In this document: piece by piece, positions 7,873 through 13,913 of the stretch
How positions within the stretch are numbered: the first letter of the stretch is position 1
How the letters are laid out: each line of letters opens with the position of its first letter
NCBI GenBank assembly: GCA_016928995.1
Contig: JAFGJS010000036.1
Location: forward strand, 1 to 13,913
Source: Candidatus Sumerlaeota bacterium
GTDB lineage: Bacteria > Sumerlaeota > Sumerlaeia > JAFGJS01
Length of the DNA stretch: 13,913 nucleotides
Direction of reading: 5' to 3'
Notes under the pieces: model-generated
The model's input: the letters and a program-made list of their open reading frames with translations, nothing else
Told to the model about the DNA's origin: nothing
The model's database searches: none
Translations under genes and position numbers: made by a program

Positions 7873-8672
7873 TGCTGAGCCTCCTCGTTAAGATTGCGCG
7901 ACGCTTCCACTTGTTTGAAAAACTCCATCAGATTGGGGTTATCCGAAGAGGCCAGTTTTTGCACGGCATAGGCACCCAGAACGTGGGTGAGATGATTCTC
8001 AAGCTCGGCATCGGACATCGCCTGGATATGCTCGGGTATCGGAAACTCATCGATCATCCGTTGCAGTTCCTTTGTCGAATTGATGTGATCTTTCAAGTAG
8101 GTATCAAGAAAACGATCCAGAGCTCCTTGGGCAGCTTTCTGCATATTGGAGGCGATCAGCTCCGCCTTTTCCGGATCAGCGGCTTCGGGAAGCTCCGCCT
8201 TCAGGACTTTTTCCAGCCAACTCACCATTGATTGACTGCGATTTTGCAGCCGTTTTTCCGCTTCAGCGGATAGGTTATCCACCAGAAGCTTGCTCTCTTT
8301 TTCCAGTTGCGCGCTGAATTCCGGCAGCCGTTCGGTTGATTTATCTCGAACGATCTGCACAACAACCGGCCCGGTGTTTTTCAGCAGCTCCTGGGCTTCC
8401 AACTGAAGCGCGGGCAACACGCGTTGCTCCACTTCCTTGCTGAAGGCTTGCTGGTAAGGCGCTGGATTCTGGTATGCGGATAAAACAGGACTCAGCAAGA
8501 CATATACGCCGGCAATCGCCACCACCGCCACCAGAATGGCCAACAGAAAACCGGTGCGCTTGGTTCTCTGCATGGCCGTCTTCATCGCCGCCAATTTTTC
8601 ATGCAGACGGCGCGCCTGTGCATTGACGCCTTCCTGTGCGCTTCCACTGGACTGCTTCTCATCTTCATTCAT
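7869..8672 (-). CDS. Single-pass membrane protein of unknown function, helical extracytoplasmic domain (A of pair)
   Basis: Not recognised. It has 267 residues from the ATG at 8670-8672; a GTG one codon further upstream is also possible. The ATG is preferred because AAGGAG lies eight bases from it. Residues about 15-38 are a basic amphipathic helix. One membrane segment follows at about 41-61 (GFLLAILVAVVAIAGVYVLL). A helical domain of about 200 residues, rich in Glu, Gln, Lys and Leu, comes next and probably lies in the periplasm. There is no signal peptidase site. It is the first gene of a two-gene unit and ends inside the start of its partner. Helical, coiled-coil-like domains beyond a single anchor occur in envelope scaffolds and in sensor-like proteins, but no catalytic or binding motif is visible, so no function is assigned. 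Confidence 0.8.
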   Translation of the reverse strand: MNEDEKQSSGSAQEGVNAQARRLHEKLAAMKTAMQRTKRTGFLLAILVAVVAIAGVYVLLSPVLSAYQNPAPYQQAFSKEVEQRVLPALQLEAQELLKNTGPVVVQIVRDKSTERLPEFSAQLEKESKLLVDNLSAEAEKRLQNRSQSMVSWLEKVLKAELPEAADPEKAELIASNMQKAAQGALDRFLDTYLKDHINSTKELQRMIDEFPIPEHIQAMSDAELENHLTHVLGAYAVQKLASSDNPNLMEFFKQVEASRNLNEEAQQ

Positions 8673-8989
8673 CACAAGATCTCCTTTTAAAGAATTGAAC
8701 TCATCTTAAGAGAATTGAGGCTTGGTTATATATAGCAATCCCGCAAAAAAACCCGTACACTCCCTTTCGACGTTTTTTTGACTTTGTTTAGATAAAATCA
8801 GCGATAATGCAAAGAAATCTGCAAGTGCGGGAAATTCGCTCGATGAAAGCAAGAGCGTCAAAATCGATTGATTTTAATGCGTTTGCGCAACTACATTGTT
8901 GGTTTTTGGTGTCTTAAGGGATCATAAGGTCAAAATCGAACAATCCCAAGCATTAAGATATATCATTGTTGAGCGGTAACTTAAAGCAC
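8673..8989. other. AT-rich intergenic region between minus-strand genes
   Basis: About 317 bases with no credible gene. It must hold the minus-strand promoter of the membrane-protein pair. A TATATA at 8728-8733 could be its -10 element, but no good -35 element lies at the right distance. An 11-base direct repeat, GTCAAAATCGA, occurs at 8857-8867 and 8929-8939. On the plus strand TTGACT (8779-8784) followed 19 bases later by GATAAT resembles a promoter, but no plus-strand gene follows. No clear terminator is seen for the Nnr gene that ends at 8990. Confidence 0.5.
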
Positions 8990-10522
8990 TCACTCGCCTT
9001 TTTCAACACGGAGAAACGCCGGACCGATGTGCGCAAGGATATCCTCGACAACCGCGCCGCGTTCGCCTTGCACTTTCGCGGCGAGTTCCGCAGCCAAACC
9101 GTGGATATACACAGCGATCAGCGAGGCTTCGCGCTCAGTGCAATTCTGCGCCAGCAAACCAGCAATCATGCCGGTGAGCACATCGCCCGAGCCGCCTTGC
9201 GCCAGGGCGGTGTTGCCGGTCGGGTTGATGAAAACCTCGCCATTGGGATCGGCCACAACGGTGCGCTCCCCTTTCAGCACCATATGCACCTGGTGCTCCT
9301 GCGCGAACTGCCGCGCGACTTCGAGCCGGTGGCGTTGGATCTCATCCACAGGCCGTCCGATCATGCGCGAGAGCTCGCCGGGATGCGGCGTGACTACCGT
9401 TGGGGCCTTGCGCCGCTTTAATGGCGACATGTCCCCTTGCAGCGCGTTCAATCCATCGGCGTCGAGCACCAGCGGCTTTTCTACTTCGAGCAAGCGCAGG
9501 ATCAATTCCTGCGTTCCCGGCGCCTGGCTCATCCCCGGCCCCAGCGCGATGACATCCATGGTCTTGGACGCACCCTTAAGCAAATCGAAACAGGCCGCGT
9601 CCAGCGCGCCGGACTGCTCGCCGGGCATTGGAATCGTCAGCGCTTGCGGCAGGCTGATTTCCATGATCGGATTCAACGATTGCTTTACGGCGACGTACAC
9701 GAGTCCGGCGCCAGCGCGCATGGCGCCGCGCGAACAGAAAATCGCCGCGCCGGTCATGCCGCGCGAACCGGCGATCACCATCACGCGGCCATAGGTGCCC
9801 TTGTGGCTGTTCGGCTGGCGCACGGGCAGCACGTCGCGTACTATGCCTGGATCGATCAGGTTGTCCGTAAATGAACTATCCTGCATCAGATCATCGGGAA
9901 AGCCGATAGAGTCGATCACCAGCCGGCCGCAGGCCTCGATGCCGGGATAGATCATCATCCCCATTTTCGGCAGCCCCATGCACACCGTCAGGTCGGCCAG
10001 CACACACGCGCCTTCGGGATCGCCCCCATCCGCCGGCAGGCCGGAAGGAATGTCCGCCGCCACCACGGTCTTGCGCGCGCGGTTGATTTCATCAATCGCC
10101 TCGCCGAAAATGCCGCGCGGCGCGCCTTTCGCGCCAGTGCCCAGCAAGGCGTCCACGATGACCTGCTGTTCCTGAAAGATGCCGGAGAGTTGCGATGCGG
10201 ATTTGATGTCCGTGACTTTGATCTCGGAGTCCATCTTCACGTAATGGGTCAGCGCATCGCCGGTGAGTTCCTCCATCCCGCAAAGACAGGCGCAATGCAC
10301 TTTCACTCCGGCTTCATGCAGATAGTGCGCAGCCACGAATCCATCGCCGGCATTGTTCCCCCGGCCTGTCACGATGCAGACAGACGACGGCTTGAAATGT
10401 TCCATGATTTCCCGCGTCAGGGCCTTGCCCGCACGGTCCATCAGCACACTACCGTTGATCCCGCGCTCCTGAATTGCGATCCGGTCGATCTCGCGCATTT
10501 CTGCGGCCGTTACAATCTTCAT
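8990..10522 (-). CDS. nnr: Bifunctional NAD(P)HX epimerase / ADP-dependent NAD(P)HX dehydratase
   Basis: Metabolite-repair enzyme that restores damaged, hydrated NADH and NADPH. The N-terminal domain (about 1-215) epimerises the R and S hydrates. The C-terminal ribokinase-like domain (about 225-505) dehydrates the S form using ADP. Visible motifs are GRGNNAGDG (53-61) and VDALLGTG around Asp124 in the epimerase half. The dehydratase half has KGTYG (241-245), AGSRGMTGA (251-259), LDADGLNAL (353-361), TPHPGE (378-383) and GGSGDVL (443-449) with the conserved Asp. At 510 residues it has the normal length of the fused form. The ATG has a good ribosome site (AAGGAG, seven bases upstream). It starts 16 bases after the era stop, so it is probably the last gene of a ybeY-era-nnr operon. 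Confidence 0.95.
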   Translation of the reverse strand: MKIVTAAEMREIDRIAIQERGINGSVLMDRAGKALTREIMEHFKPSSVCIVTGRGNNAGDGFVAAHYLHEAGVKVHCACLCGMEELTGDALTHYVKMDSEIKVTDIKSASQLSGIFQEQQVIVDALLGTGAKGAPRGIFGEAIDEINRARKTVVAADIPSGLPADGGDPEGACVLADLTVCMGLPKMGMMIYPGIEACGRLVIDSIGFPDDLMQDSSFTDNLIDPGIVRDVLPVRQPNSHKGTYGRVMVIAGSRGMTGAAIFCSRGAMRAGAGLVYVAVKQSLNPIMEISLPQALTIPMPGEQSGALDAACFDLLKGASKTMDVIALGPGMSQAPGTQELILRLLEVEKPLVLDADGLNALQGDMSPLKRRKAPTVVTPHPGELSRMIGRPVDEIQRHRLEVARQFAQEHQVHMVLKGERTVVADPNGEVFINPTGNTALAQGGSGDVLTGMIAGLLAQNCTEREASLIAVYIHGLAAELAAKVQGERGAVVEDILAHIGPAFLRVEKGE

Positions 10523-10538
10523 GTTGCGCTCCTTGTTG

Positions 10539-11450
10539 TCACTTTCGCAGTTTCAGGTATCCCAGACGCTTCAATTCATGGTCTTTCTTAGTCCAGTTCT
10601 TGCGCACCTTCACCCAAAGTTCCAGGTACACCGGACGCCCGATCAGTTCCTCAATCTCCGGCCGGGCCTCGCGGCCGATGTCTTTCAGCGCCGCGCCGCC
10701 CTTGCCGATCAGCATGCCCTTTTGCGATTCGCGCTCCACGTAAAGGATGCAGCGGATGAACGTTTTGCCATTCGCGCGATCCTTGAACTCATCGGTCTCA
10801 ACCGCAATAGAATAAGGCAACTCCTGTCCCATGGCGTGGTAAGCTTTTTCGCGCACGATCTCCGCCGTCAGGAAGCGCTCATCCCGATCCGACAGGATGT
10901 CTTCATCATAATAGCGCGGCCCTAATGGCAGCGCGGCGACGATAGCGTCCAGCATCGCCTCCACGCCGCTGCCGTCCAGCGCTGAAATCGAAAACTCGCG
11001 CTCATACTCCCCTGCCGGGACGCGATATGCAGGCTGCGCACCTGCGGGCAGCAGGTCCATTTTGTTATAGATCAGAAACTTGCGCGCATGGGCGCCTTGA
11101 ATCGCCTCGCGCACGCCTTCCGGAAACGGCGAGGCGTCGCGCGCGTCCACCAGATGCAAGACAAGGTCGGCATCGCGCAACCCGTCCAACGCCTCATCCA
11201 GCAGGCATTGATTGAGCTTGTCGCGCGGCTGCATCAAGCCCGGCGTATCCACGAACACCGCCTGGTATTGCTCCTCGCTGAGAATCCCCAGGATGCAGTC
11301 GCGCGTGGTCTGCGGCTTGTCCGAGACAATCGACACCTTCGCCCCAATCAACCGGTTCATCAGCGTGGATTTCCCTACGTTCGGCTTGCCCATCACGGCG
11401 ATATACCCCGACCGGTGCTCTGGATTGCATGTCTCTAAAAAATCATTCAC
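10539..11450 (-). CDS. era: GTPase Era
   Basis: Essential GTPase that binds the 3' end of 16S rRNA and helps mature the small ribosomal subunit. The G domain has G1 GKPNVGKS (21-28), G2 in PQTTRD (46-51), G3 DTPG (68-71), G4 NKMD (129-132) and G5 SAL (156-158). The C-terminal KH domain carries ERESQKGMLIGKGGAALK and the conserved IEELIGRPVYLELWVKV region. Length, 303 residues, is typical. The start is GTG at 11448-11450 and overlaps the end of ybeY by eight bases, so translation is probably coupled; an AAGGAG lies further upstream than ideal. The ybeY-era pairing is common in bacteria and both products act on 16S rRNA. Confidence 0.97.
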   Translation of the reverse strand: MNDFLETCNPEHRSGYIAVMGKPNVGKSTLMNRLIGAKVSIVSDKPQTTRDCILGILSEEQYQAVFVDTPGLMQPRDKLNQCLLDEALDGLRDADLVLHLVDARDASPFPEGVREAIQGAHARKFLIYNKMDLLPAGAQPAYRVPAGEYEREFSISALDGSGVEAMLDAIVAALPLGPRYYDEDILSDRDERFLTAEIVREKAYHAMGQELPYSIAVETDEFKDRANGKTFIRCILYVERESQKGMLIGKGGAALKDIGREARPEIEELIGRPVYLELWVKVRKNWTKKDHELKRLGYLKLRK

Positions 11451-11895
11451 TCCGCGTCTCGAACTCCTTTAAGATTTGATTCTGGCGCCGCAGCATTCGG
11501 CGTCGCGCCGCCGGTTCCTCGTCGTCATGCCCCAGCAGATGCAAGATGCCATGCACCAGCAGCAAGGTCAACTCCTCTCGCAAAGAACGGCCGTTCCGCT
11601 GGGCATAGCGCGCCGCCGTGGGGATCGCAATCACGACGTCGCCCAGCACGCGATAGTCGCCCTCCGTGAAATCCTGCGCAAAGGAAAGCACATCCGTCGG
11701 CTGATCCAGCCCGCGGTAATCCCGGTTCAGCGCCTGCATCGCCGCGTCATCCACGAACAGCAGGCTCAGCTCGCCGGACTCGCGAGGCAGTTCAAGGGAC
11801 AAGGCAAACCGCGCCACGTCGCGCGAAAGCACACGCAACCCGCGCCGCCCGATCAATCCCGGCCGGAAATCGTTCGTGATTTGAATGCGAAACAT
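11443..11895 (-). CDS. ybeY: Endoribonuclease YbeY (rRNA maturation factor)
   Basis: Zinc-dependent endoribonuclease involved in 16S rRNA 3' maturation and ribosome quality control. From the ATG at 11893-11895 it has 150 residues, normal for the family. A TTG start 13 codons upstream is open but would add an atypical N-terminus. The conserved YRGLDQPTDVLSF block (60-72) carries the family arginine. GDVVIAIPTA (85-94) and the metal-site motif HGILHLLGHDD (115-125) follow. The usual motif is HGxLHLxGYDH; here His115 and His119 are kept, but the third ligand position (125) is Asp and Tyr123 is His. Asp can bind zinc, so the enzyme may still be active. No strong ribosome site is seen before the ATG. 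It is the first gene of the probable operon with era and nnr. Confidence 0.93.
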   Translation of the reverse strand: MFRIQITNDFRPGLIGRRGLRVLSRDVARFALSLELPRESGELSLLFVDDAAMQALNRDYRGLDQPTDVLSFAQDFTEGDYRVLGDVVIAIPTAARYAQRNGRSLREELTLLLVHGILHLLGHDDEEPAARRRMLRRQNQILKEFETRSE

Positions 11896-11957
11896 GACGG
11901 GAAGCAATCTACGACAAAAGAACAGATAAATCAATCAATCTTCACGAATCAGAAAAT

Positions 11958-12028
11958 TATCTTTGTGCCTTGGCGCCTTTGTGTGATTATTAATCAATAT
12001 CCGGTCAATCCTGTTCATCCTGTCAAAA
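11958..12028. repeat. Dispersed-type intergenic repeat with ten-base periodicity
   Basis: The left part has CTTTGTGCCTTGGCGCC followed by TTTGTGTG. The right part, read on the minus strand, shows degenerate ten-base units: GACAGGATGA, ACAGGATTGA, then CCGGATATTG. The combination resembles scattered intergenic repeats that I recall from several environmental phyla. It occupies most of the divergent gap between ybeY and the dehydrogenase gene. A TTGACA on the minus strand (12020-12025) inside it could serve as a -35 element for the ybeY operon. No convincing -10 element goes with it. Confidence 0.5.
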
Positions 12029-12052
12029 AGAAAGATCAAAAAGGAGTCGTAT

Positions 12053-12766
12053 ATGCGAACCGAAAATTTGAATGATCAAATCGCGCTGGTCACCGGCGCA
12101 AATCGCGGCATCGGCCGCTATATCGCCCAAGCGCTGCATGACGCCGGCGCCACGGTCGGCATCACGGGACGCGACAAGCAAAAAGTTCAGGCGGCAGCCG
12201 CCGAGATCGGCGAACGCTGCACGGCGTTTGTCTGCGACCACAGCGATCCGCAATCGATCCAGAGCATAGCGCGCGAGGTGAAGAGCGCCATCGGCGATCC
12301 GGACATCCTGGTGAACAACGCGGGCTGCATGCGCGGCGGGCGTGTCGCGGATATGGACCTGGATACATGGAATGAAATCATCGGAACCAATCTGACCGGC
12401 GTGTTTCTTGCCACGCAGGCGTTTCTGCCGGGCATGATCAGGAAGAACCGCGGCGATATTTTCATGATCAGCTCGATGAGCGGCAAGAAAGGCGATCCGG
12501 GCGGATCAGCCTACGCCGCCAGCAAGTTCGGCTTACAGGGCTTCTCGCAGGCCTTAAACTACGAAGTGCGCGGACACAACATCCGCGTGATGGTGCTGAA
12601 TCCCAGCCAGGTGAGCAAAAACGCCGACAGCGAGCAATACGATCCCAGTCGTAAAGGCTACCTGCACGCCATCGACATCGCCGACACGATCGTGCATCTC
12701 GCCTGTCTGCCTGCGCGCACCTTGATCCGCGACATGGACATCTGGGGCACGAATCCGCCATCCTAA
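12053..12766 (+). CDS. Short-chain dehydrogenase/reductase (classical SDR)
   Basis: Soluble NAD(P)(H)-dependent oxidoreductase of 237 residues with a complete classical SDR set. The cofactor loop is TGANRGIG (14-21), followed by NNAG (88-91). The catalytic residues are Asn113, Ser141, Tyr154 and Lys158 (YAASK). Arg40 in TGRDKQK follows the second strand and suggests a preference for NADPH. The C-terminus is short and lacks extra domains. The ATG has a good ribosome site (AAGGAG, eight bases upstream). The family includes FabG-like ketoreductases and many sugar or alcohol dehydrogenases; the sequence alone does not fix the substrate, and no biosynthetic cluster surrounds it. The Nudix gene follows after a 97-base gap. 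Confidence 0.93.
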   Translation: MRTENLNDQIALVTGANRGIGRYIAQALHDAGATVGITGRDKQKVQAAAAEIGERCTAFVCDHSDPQSIQSIAREVKSAIGDPDILVNNAGCMRGGRVADMDLDTWNEIIGTNLTGVFLATQAFLPGMIRKNRGDIFMISSMSGKKGDPGGSAYAASKFGLQGFSQALNYEVRGHNIRVMVLNPSQVSKNADSEQYDPSRKGYLHAIDIADTIVHLACLPARTLIRDMDIWGTNPPS

Positions 12767-12863
12767 AAAAAACCGTGCGGGGCAACTTTGCGCTTGCAAG
12801 CTTGAATCCGTCGGCCACATATGGCGCTTACGTTTACACGCATTTCCGGCGCAAAGGCAAATC

Positions 12864-13280
12864 ATGGCGGAAAATCACAGCATCTATACGCAGTCCGCGG
12901 TCATTCCGTGGCGCGAATCTAACGGCAAGATCGAAATGCTGGTCATCTCCTCGCGCAAGCGCAAGCGCTGGCTCATCCCCAAGGGCATCGTTGAGGCTCA
13001 TCTCACTCCCGCGCAGTCGGCGGCCAAGGAAGCGCTGGAAGAGGCTGGTGTGGAGGGCGAACTGGACGATACGCTGCTTGGCGTGTTTGACTATCCCAAA
13101 TGGGGCGGCGTTTGCTCCTGCGAGGTTTACTCGTTACGTGTCGTGAAAATCCGCGAAACATGGCAGGAAGATTACCGGTTGCGTAAATGGGTTCGTCCCA
13201 AGGAAGCCGCTAAACTCATCAGTCAAACTGGCCTGCGCAAAATCATCCTCCGCTTCGCCGAAGTCTGCCAGCAGATATAA
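12864..13280 (+). CDS. Nudix hydrolase (DIPP-like)
   Basis: Small soluble pyrophosphohydrolase of 138 residues, cleaving a nucleoside diphosphate linked to another moiety or a similar phosphoanhydride. The Nudix box spans residues 41-63. Gly41, Glu56, Glu59, Glu60, Gly62 and Val63 of the canonical pattern are present, so the metal-binding core KEALEEAGV is intact. The first Glu of the box (position 47) is Leu, and the usual Arg55 is Lys. WLIPKG before the box resembles the WVIPKG of diphosphoinositol-polyphosphate and diadenosine-polyphosphate hydrolases, a subgroup that I recall also tolerates loss of the first Glu. The ATG has a modest ribosome site (AAAGG). It may be transcribed with the upstream dehydrogenase, but the gap leaves that open. 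Confidence 0.88.
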   Translation: MAENHSIYTQSAVIPWRESNGKIEMLVISSRKRKRWLIPKGIVEAHLTPAQSAAKEALEEAGVEGELDDTLLGVFDYPKWGGVCSCEVYSLRVVKIRETWQEDYRLRKWVRPKEAAKLISQTGLRKIILRFAEVCQQI

Positions 13281-13291
13281 CGTTTACGTAA

Positions 13292-13308
13292 CAGCAGCTT
13301 GTCTGCTG
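13292..13308. terminator. Weak terminator-like hairpin after the Nudix gene
   Basis: CAGCAG (13292-13297) pairs with CTGCTG (13303-13308) around CTTGT, starting 12 bases after the Nudix stop. The following GTTGTGATTGTTGG is T-rich but has no solid T-run, so efficient factor-independent termination is doubtful. Confidence 0.3.
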
Positions 13309-13370
13309 GTTGTGATTGTTGGATCATAATTTATGTCAACTCATGTGAAATTTTAGCCATACAACAAGCA

Positions 13371-13859
13371 TCAAAAGGTTATTGCATATCCAAGCGTCTC
13401 CAAGTTAGTTCCATTTAAACATTCTGAGTTTAGAAAATCATCAATAGCAATATGGCAATCATTTTTATATTTTGAATAGTTAGAATCGAATGGTGAAGGA
13501 AAAGCATTAAAAATCCATTCCCTTCTCTTTTTTGAATCCTTTATGGATTTTATGTAATTAAATGTATGAATGAATTCTTTTGATAAGATCTTCTCCTTAA
13601 TTTCTTTTTCACTCAGGTCAGAAAGTAAAATCGCTTGGCTAGCCAACATTTTTTCATCAAATCGCCGCCATTCACTTCTTGGATTTATTTCTCCACTATC
13701 AATTAATATCCACCATTTTTCCTTGAACTCTACAGGGCAATCATAATCAATATCCAATTTTGCAGTTAGAGATTGCAAGCATGCGGCCTGCTGCCAGTCT
13801 TTCACTGTTATTGTCGGAAGTATGCTCAATATAATTGTCCCCAAAAACTGGACAGCCAT
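13371..13859 (-). CDS. Unrecognised AT-rich gene, 5' end probably cut by an insertion sequence
   Basis: Not recognised. The frame encodes 162 residues, soluble and rich in Lys, Ile, Ser, Asn and aromatic residues, for example EKWWILIDSGE and KKRREWIFNAFPSPFDSNY. Base composition and codon use are far more AT-rich than in every other gene of the window, which points to recent acquisition. The nominal ATG (13857-13859) and about the first eight codons lie inside the IS-like terminal repeat that begins at 13836. The host-derived part therefore starts at about codon 9 (IILSILPT), and the native N-terminus has probably been lost. If translated now, the start would come from IS sequence; a TTG within the remaining part is another option. 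It converges on the Nudix gene with about 90 bases between. Function unknown; probably a gene remnant. Confidence 0.5.
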   Translation of the reverse strand: MAVQFLGTIILSILPTITVKDWQQAACLQSLTAKLDIDYDCPVEFKEKWWILIDSGEINPRSEWRRFDEKMLASQAILLSDLSEKEIKEKILSKEFIHTFNYIKSIKDSKKRREWIFNAFPSPFDSNYSKYKNDCHIAIDDFLNSECLNGTNLETLGYAITF

Positions 13860-13913
13860 TAAGGTGGATTTTTCTCCGGTTTTCGTTCGAAAATTCAGAG
13901 GAACGAAAAGGAG
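13836..13913 (+). mobile_element. Terminal end of an IS3-family-like insertion sequence (runs out of window)
   Basis: TGTCCCCAAAAACTGGACA (13836-13854) resembles the terminal inverted repeats of IS3-family elements of the IS150/IS407 type, which start with TG and carry CCCCAAAA followed by TTGGACA or similar. The sequence then continues to the window edge, ending in GAAAAGGAG, a strong ribosome site. The first transposase gene is thus expected to start within about ten bases past the window. The opposite end and the target duplication are not visible. The family assignment rests on recall of terminal-repeat sequences. Confidence 0.6.
13874..13913 (+). promoter_or_regulatory. Hairpin sequestering the putative transposase ribosome site
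   Basis: CTCC (13874-13877) pairs with GGAG (13910-13913), and TTTTCGTTC (13880-13888) pairs with GAACGAAAA (13901-13909). Two bulged G residues lie between the left segments, and the loop has 12 bases. The stem covers the whole Shine-Dalgarno sequence. In IS10 and IS50, similar fold-back structures block translation of transcripts that enter from outside; the same role is inferred here. Confidence 0.5.

Noticed and set aside
8990-11895. The ybeY-era-nnr block as a novel system.
   Set aside because: All three are common housekeeping genes and ybeY-era linkage is frequent; apart from the YbeY metal site nothing is unusual.
11476-12075. Long plus-strand frame opposite ybeY.
   Set aside because: It is a shadow of ybeY; its C-terminal part translates the dispersed repeat, a well-known source of false proteins.

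Overview
The window is a stretch of bacterial chromosome, mostly GC-rich and densely coded. It ends at an AT-rich patch and the edge of an insertion sequence. The organism is probably Gram-negative: there is a MacAB-type tripartite exporter with a periplasmic adaptor, and two proteins with large domains predicted outside the inner membrane. It is probably motile, given a FliK-like flagellar gene and a sigma-28-like promoter. The dispersed intergenic repeats resemble those of PVC-group and related candidate phyla, but that placement is a guess from recall.

Layout: (1) 1-3435, plus strand: adaptor (5' end outside the window), ABC ATPase and FtsX/MacB-type permease, with overlapping ends. (2) 3445-4167, minus strand: a HAD-superfamily hydrolase converging on the permease. 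(3) 4279-6890, plus strand: a sigma-28-like promoter, a structured leader, a small disordered protein and a 745-residue FliK-like protein. The two genes are one base apart. (4) 6891-7179: a non-coding convergent gap holding two distinct inverted-repeat elements. (5) 7180-8672, minus strand: two overlapping genes for related single-pass membrane proteins of unknown function. (6) 8990-11895, minus strand: ybeY, era and the bifunctional NAD(P)HX repair enzyme, in transcription order, probably one operon. (7) 12053-13280, plus strand: a short-chain dehydrogenase and a Nudix hydrolase. (8) 13281-13913: AT-rich DNA with an unrecognised minus-strand reading frame that runs into what looks like the terminal inverted repeat of an IS3-family element. 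The element's first gene should start just past the window.

The housekeeping block covers ribosome assembly and RNA quality control (YbeY, Era) and metabolite repair (Nnr). The two parts that deserve a closer look are the promoter-leader-small gene-FliK unit and the tandem membrane-protein pair. Neither pair of partner genes is one I recognise. I do not see a defence system, a CRISPR array, or tRNA or rRNA genes.
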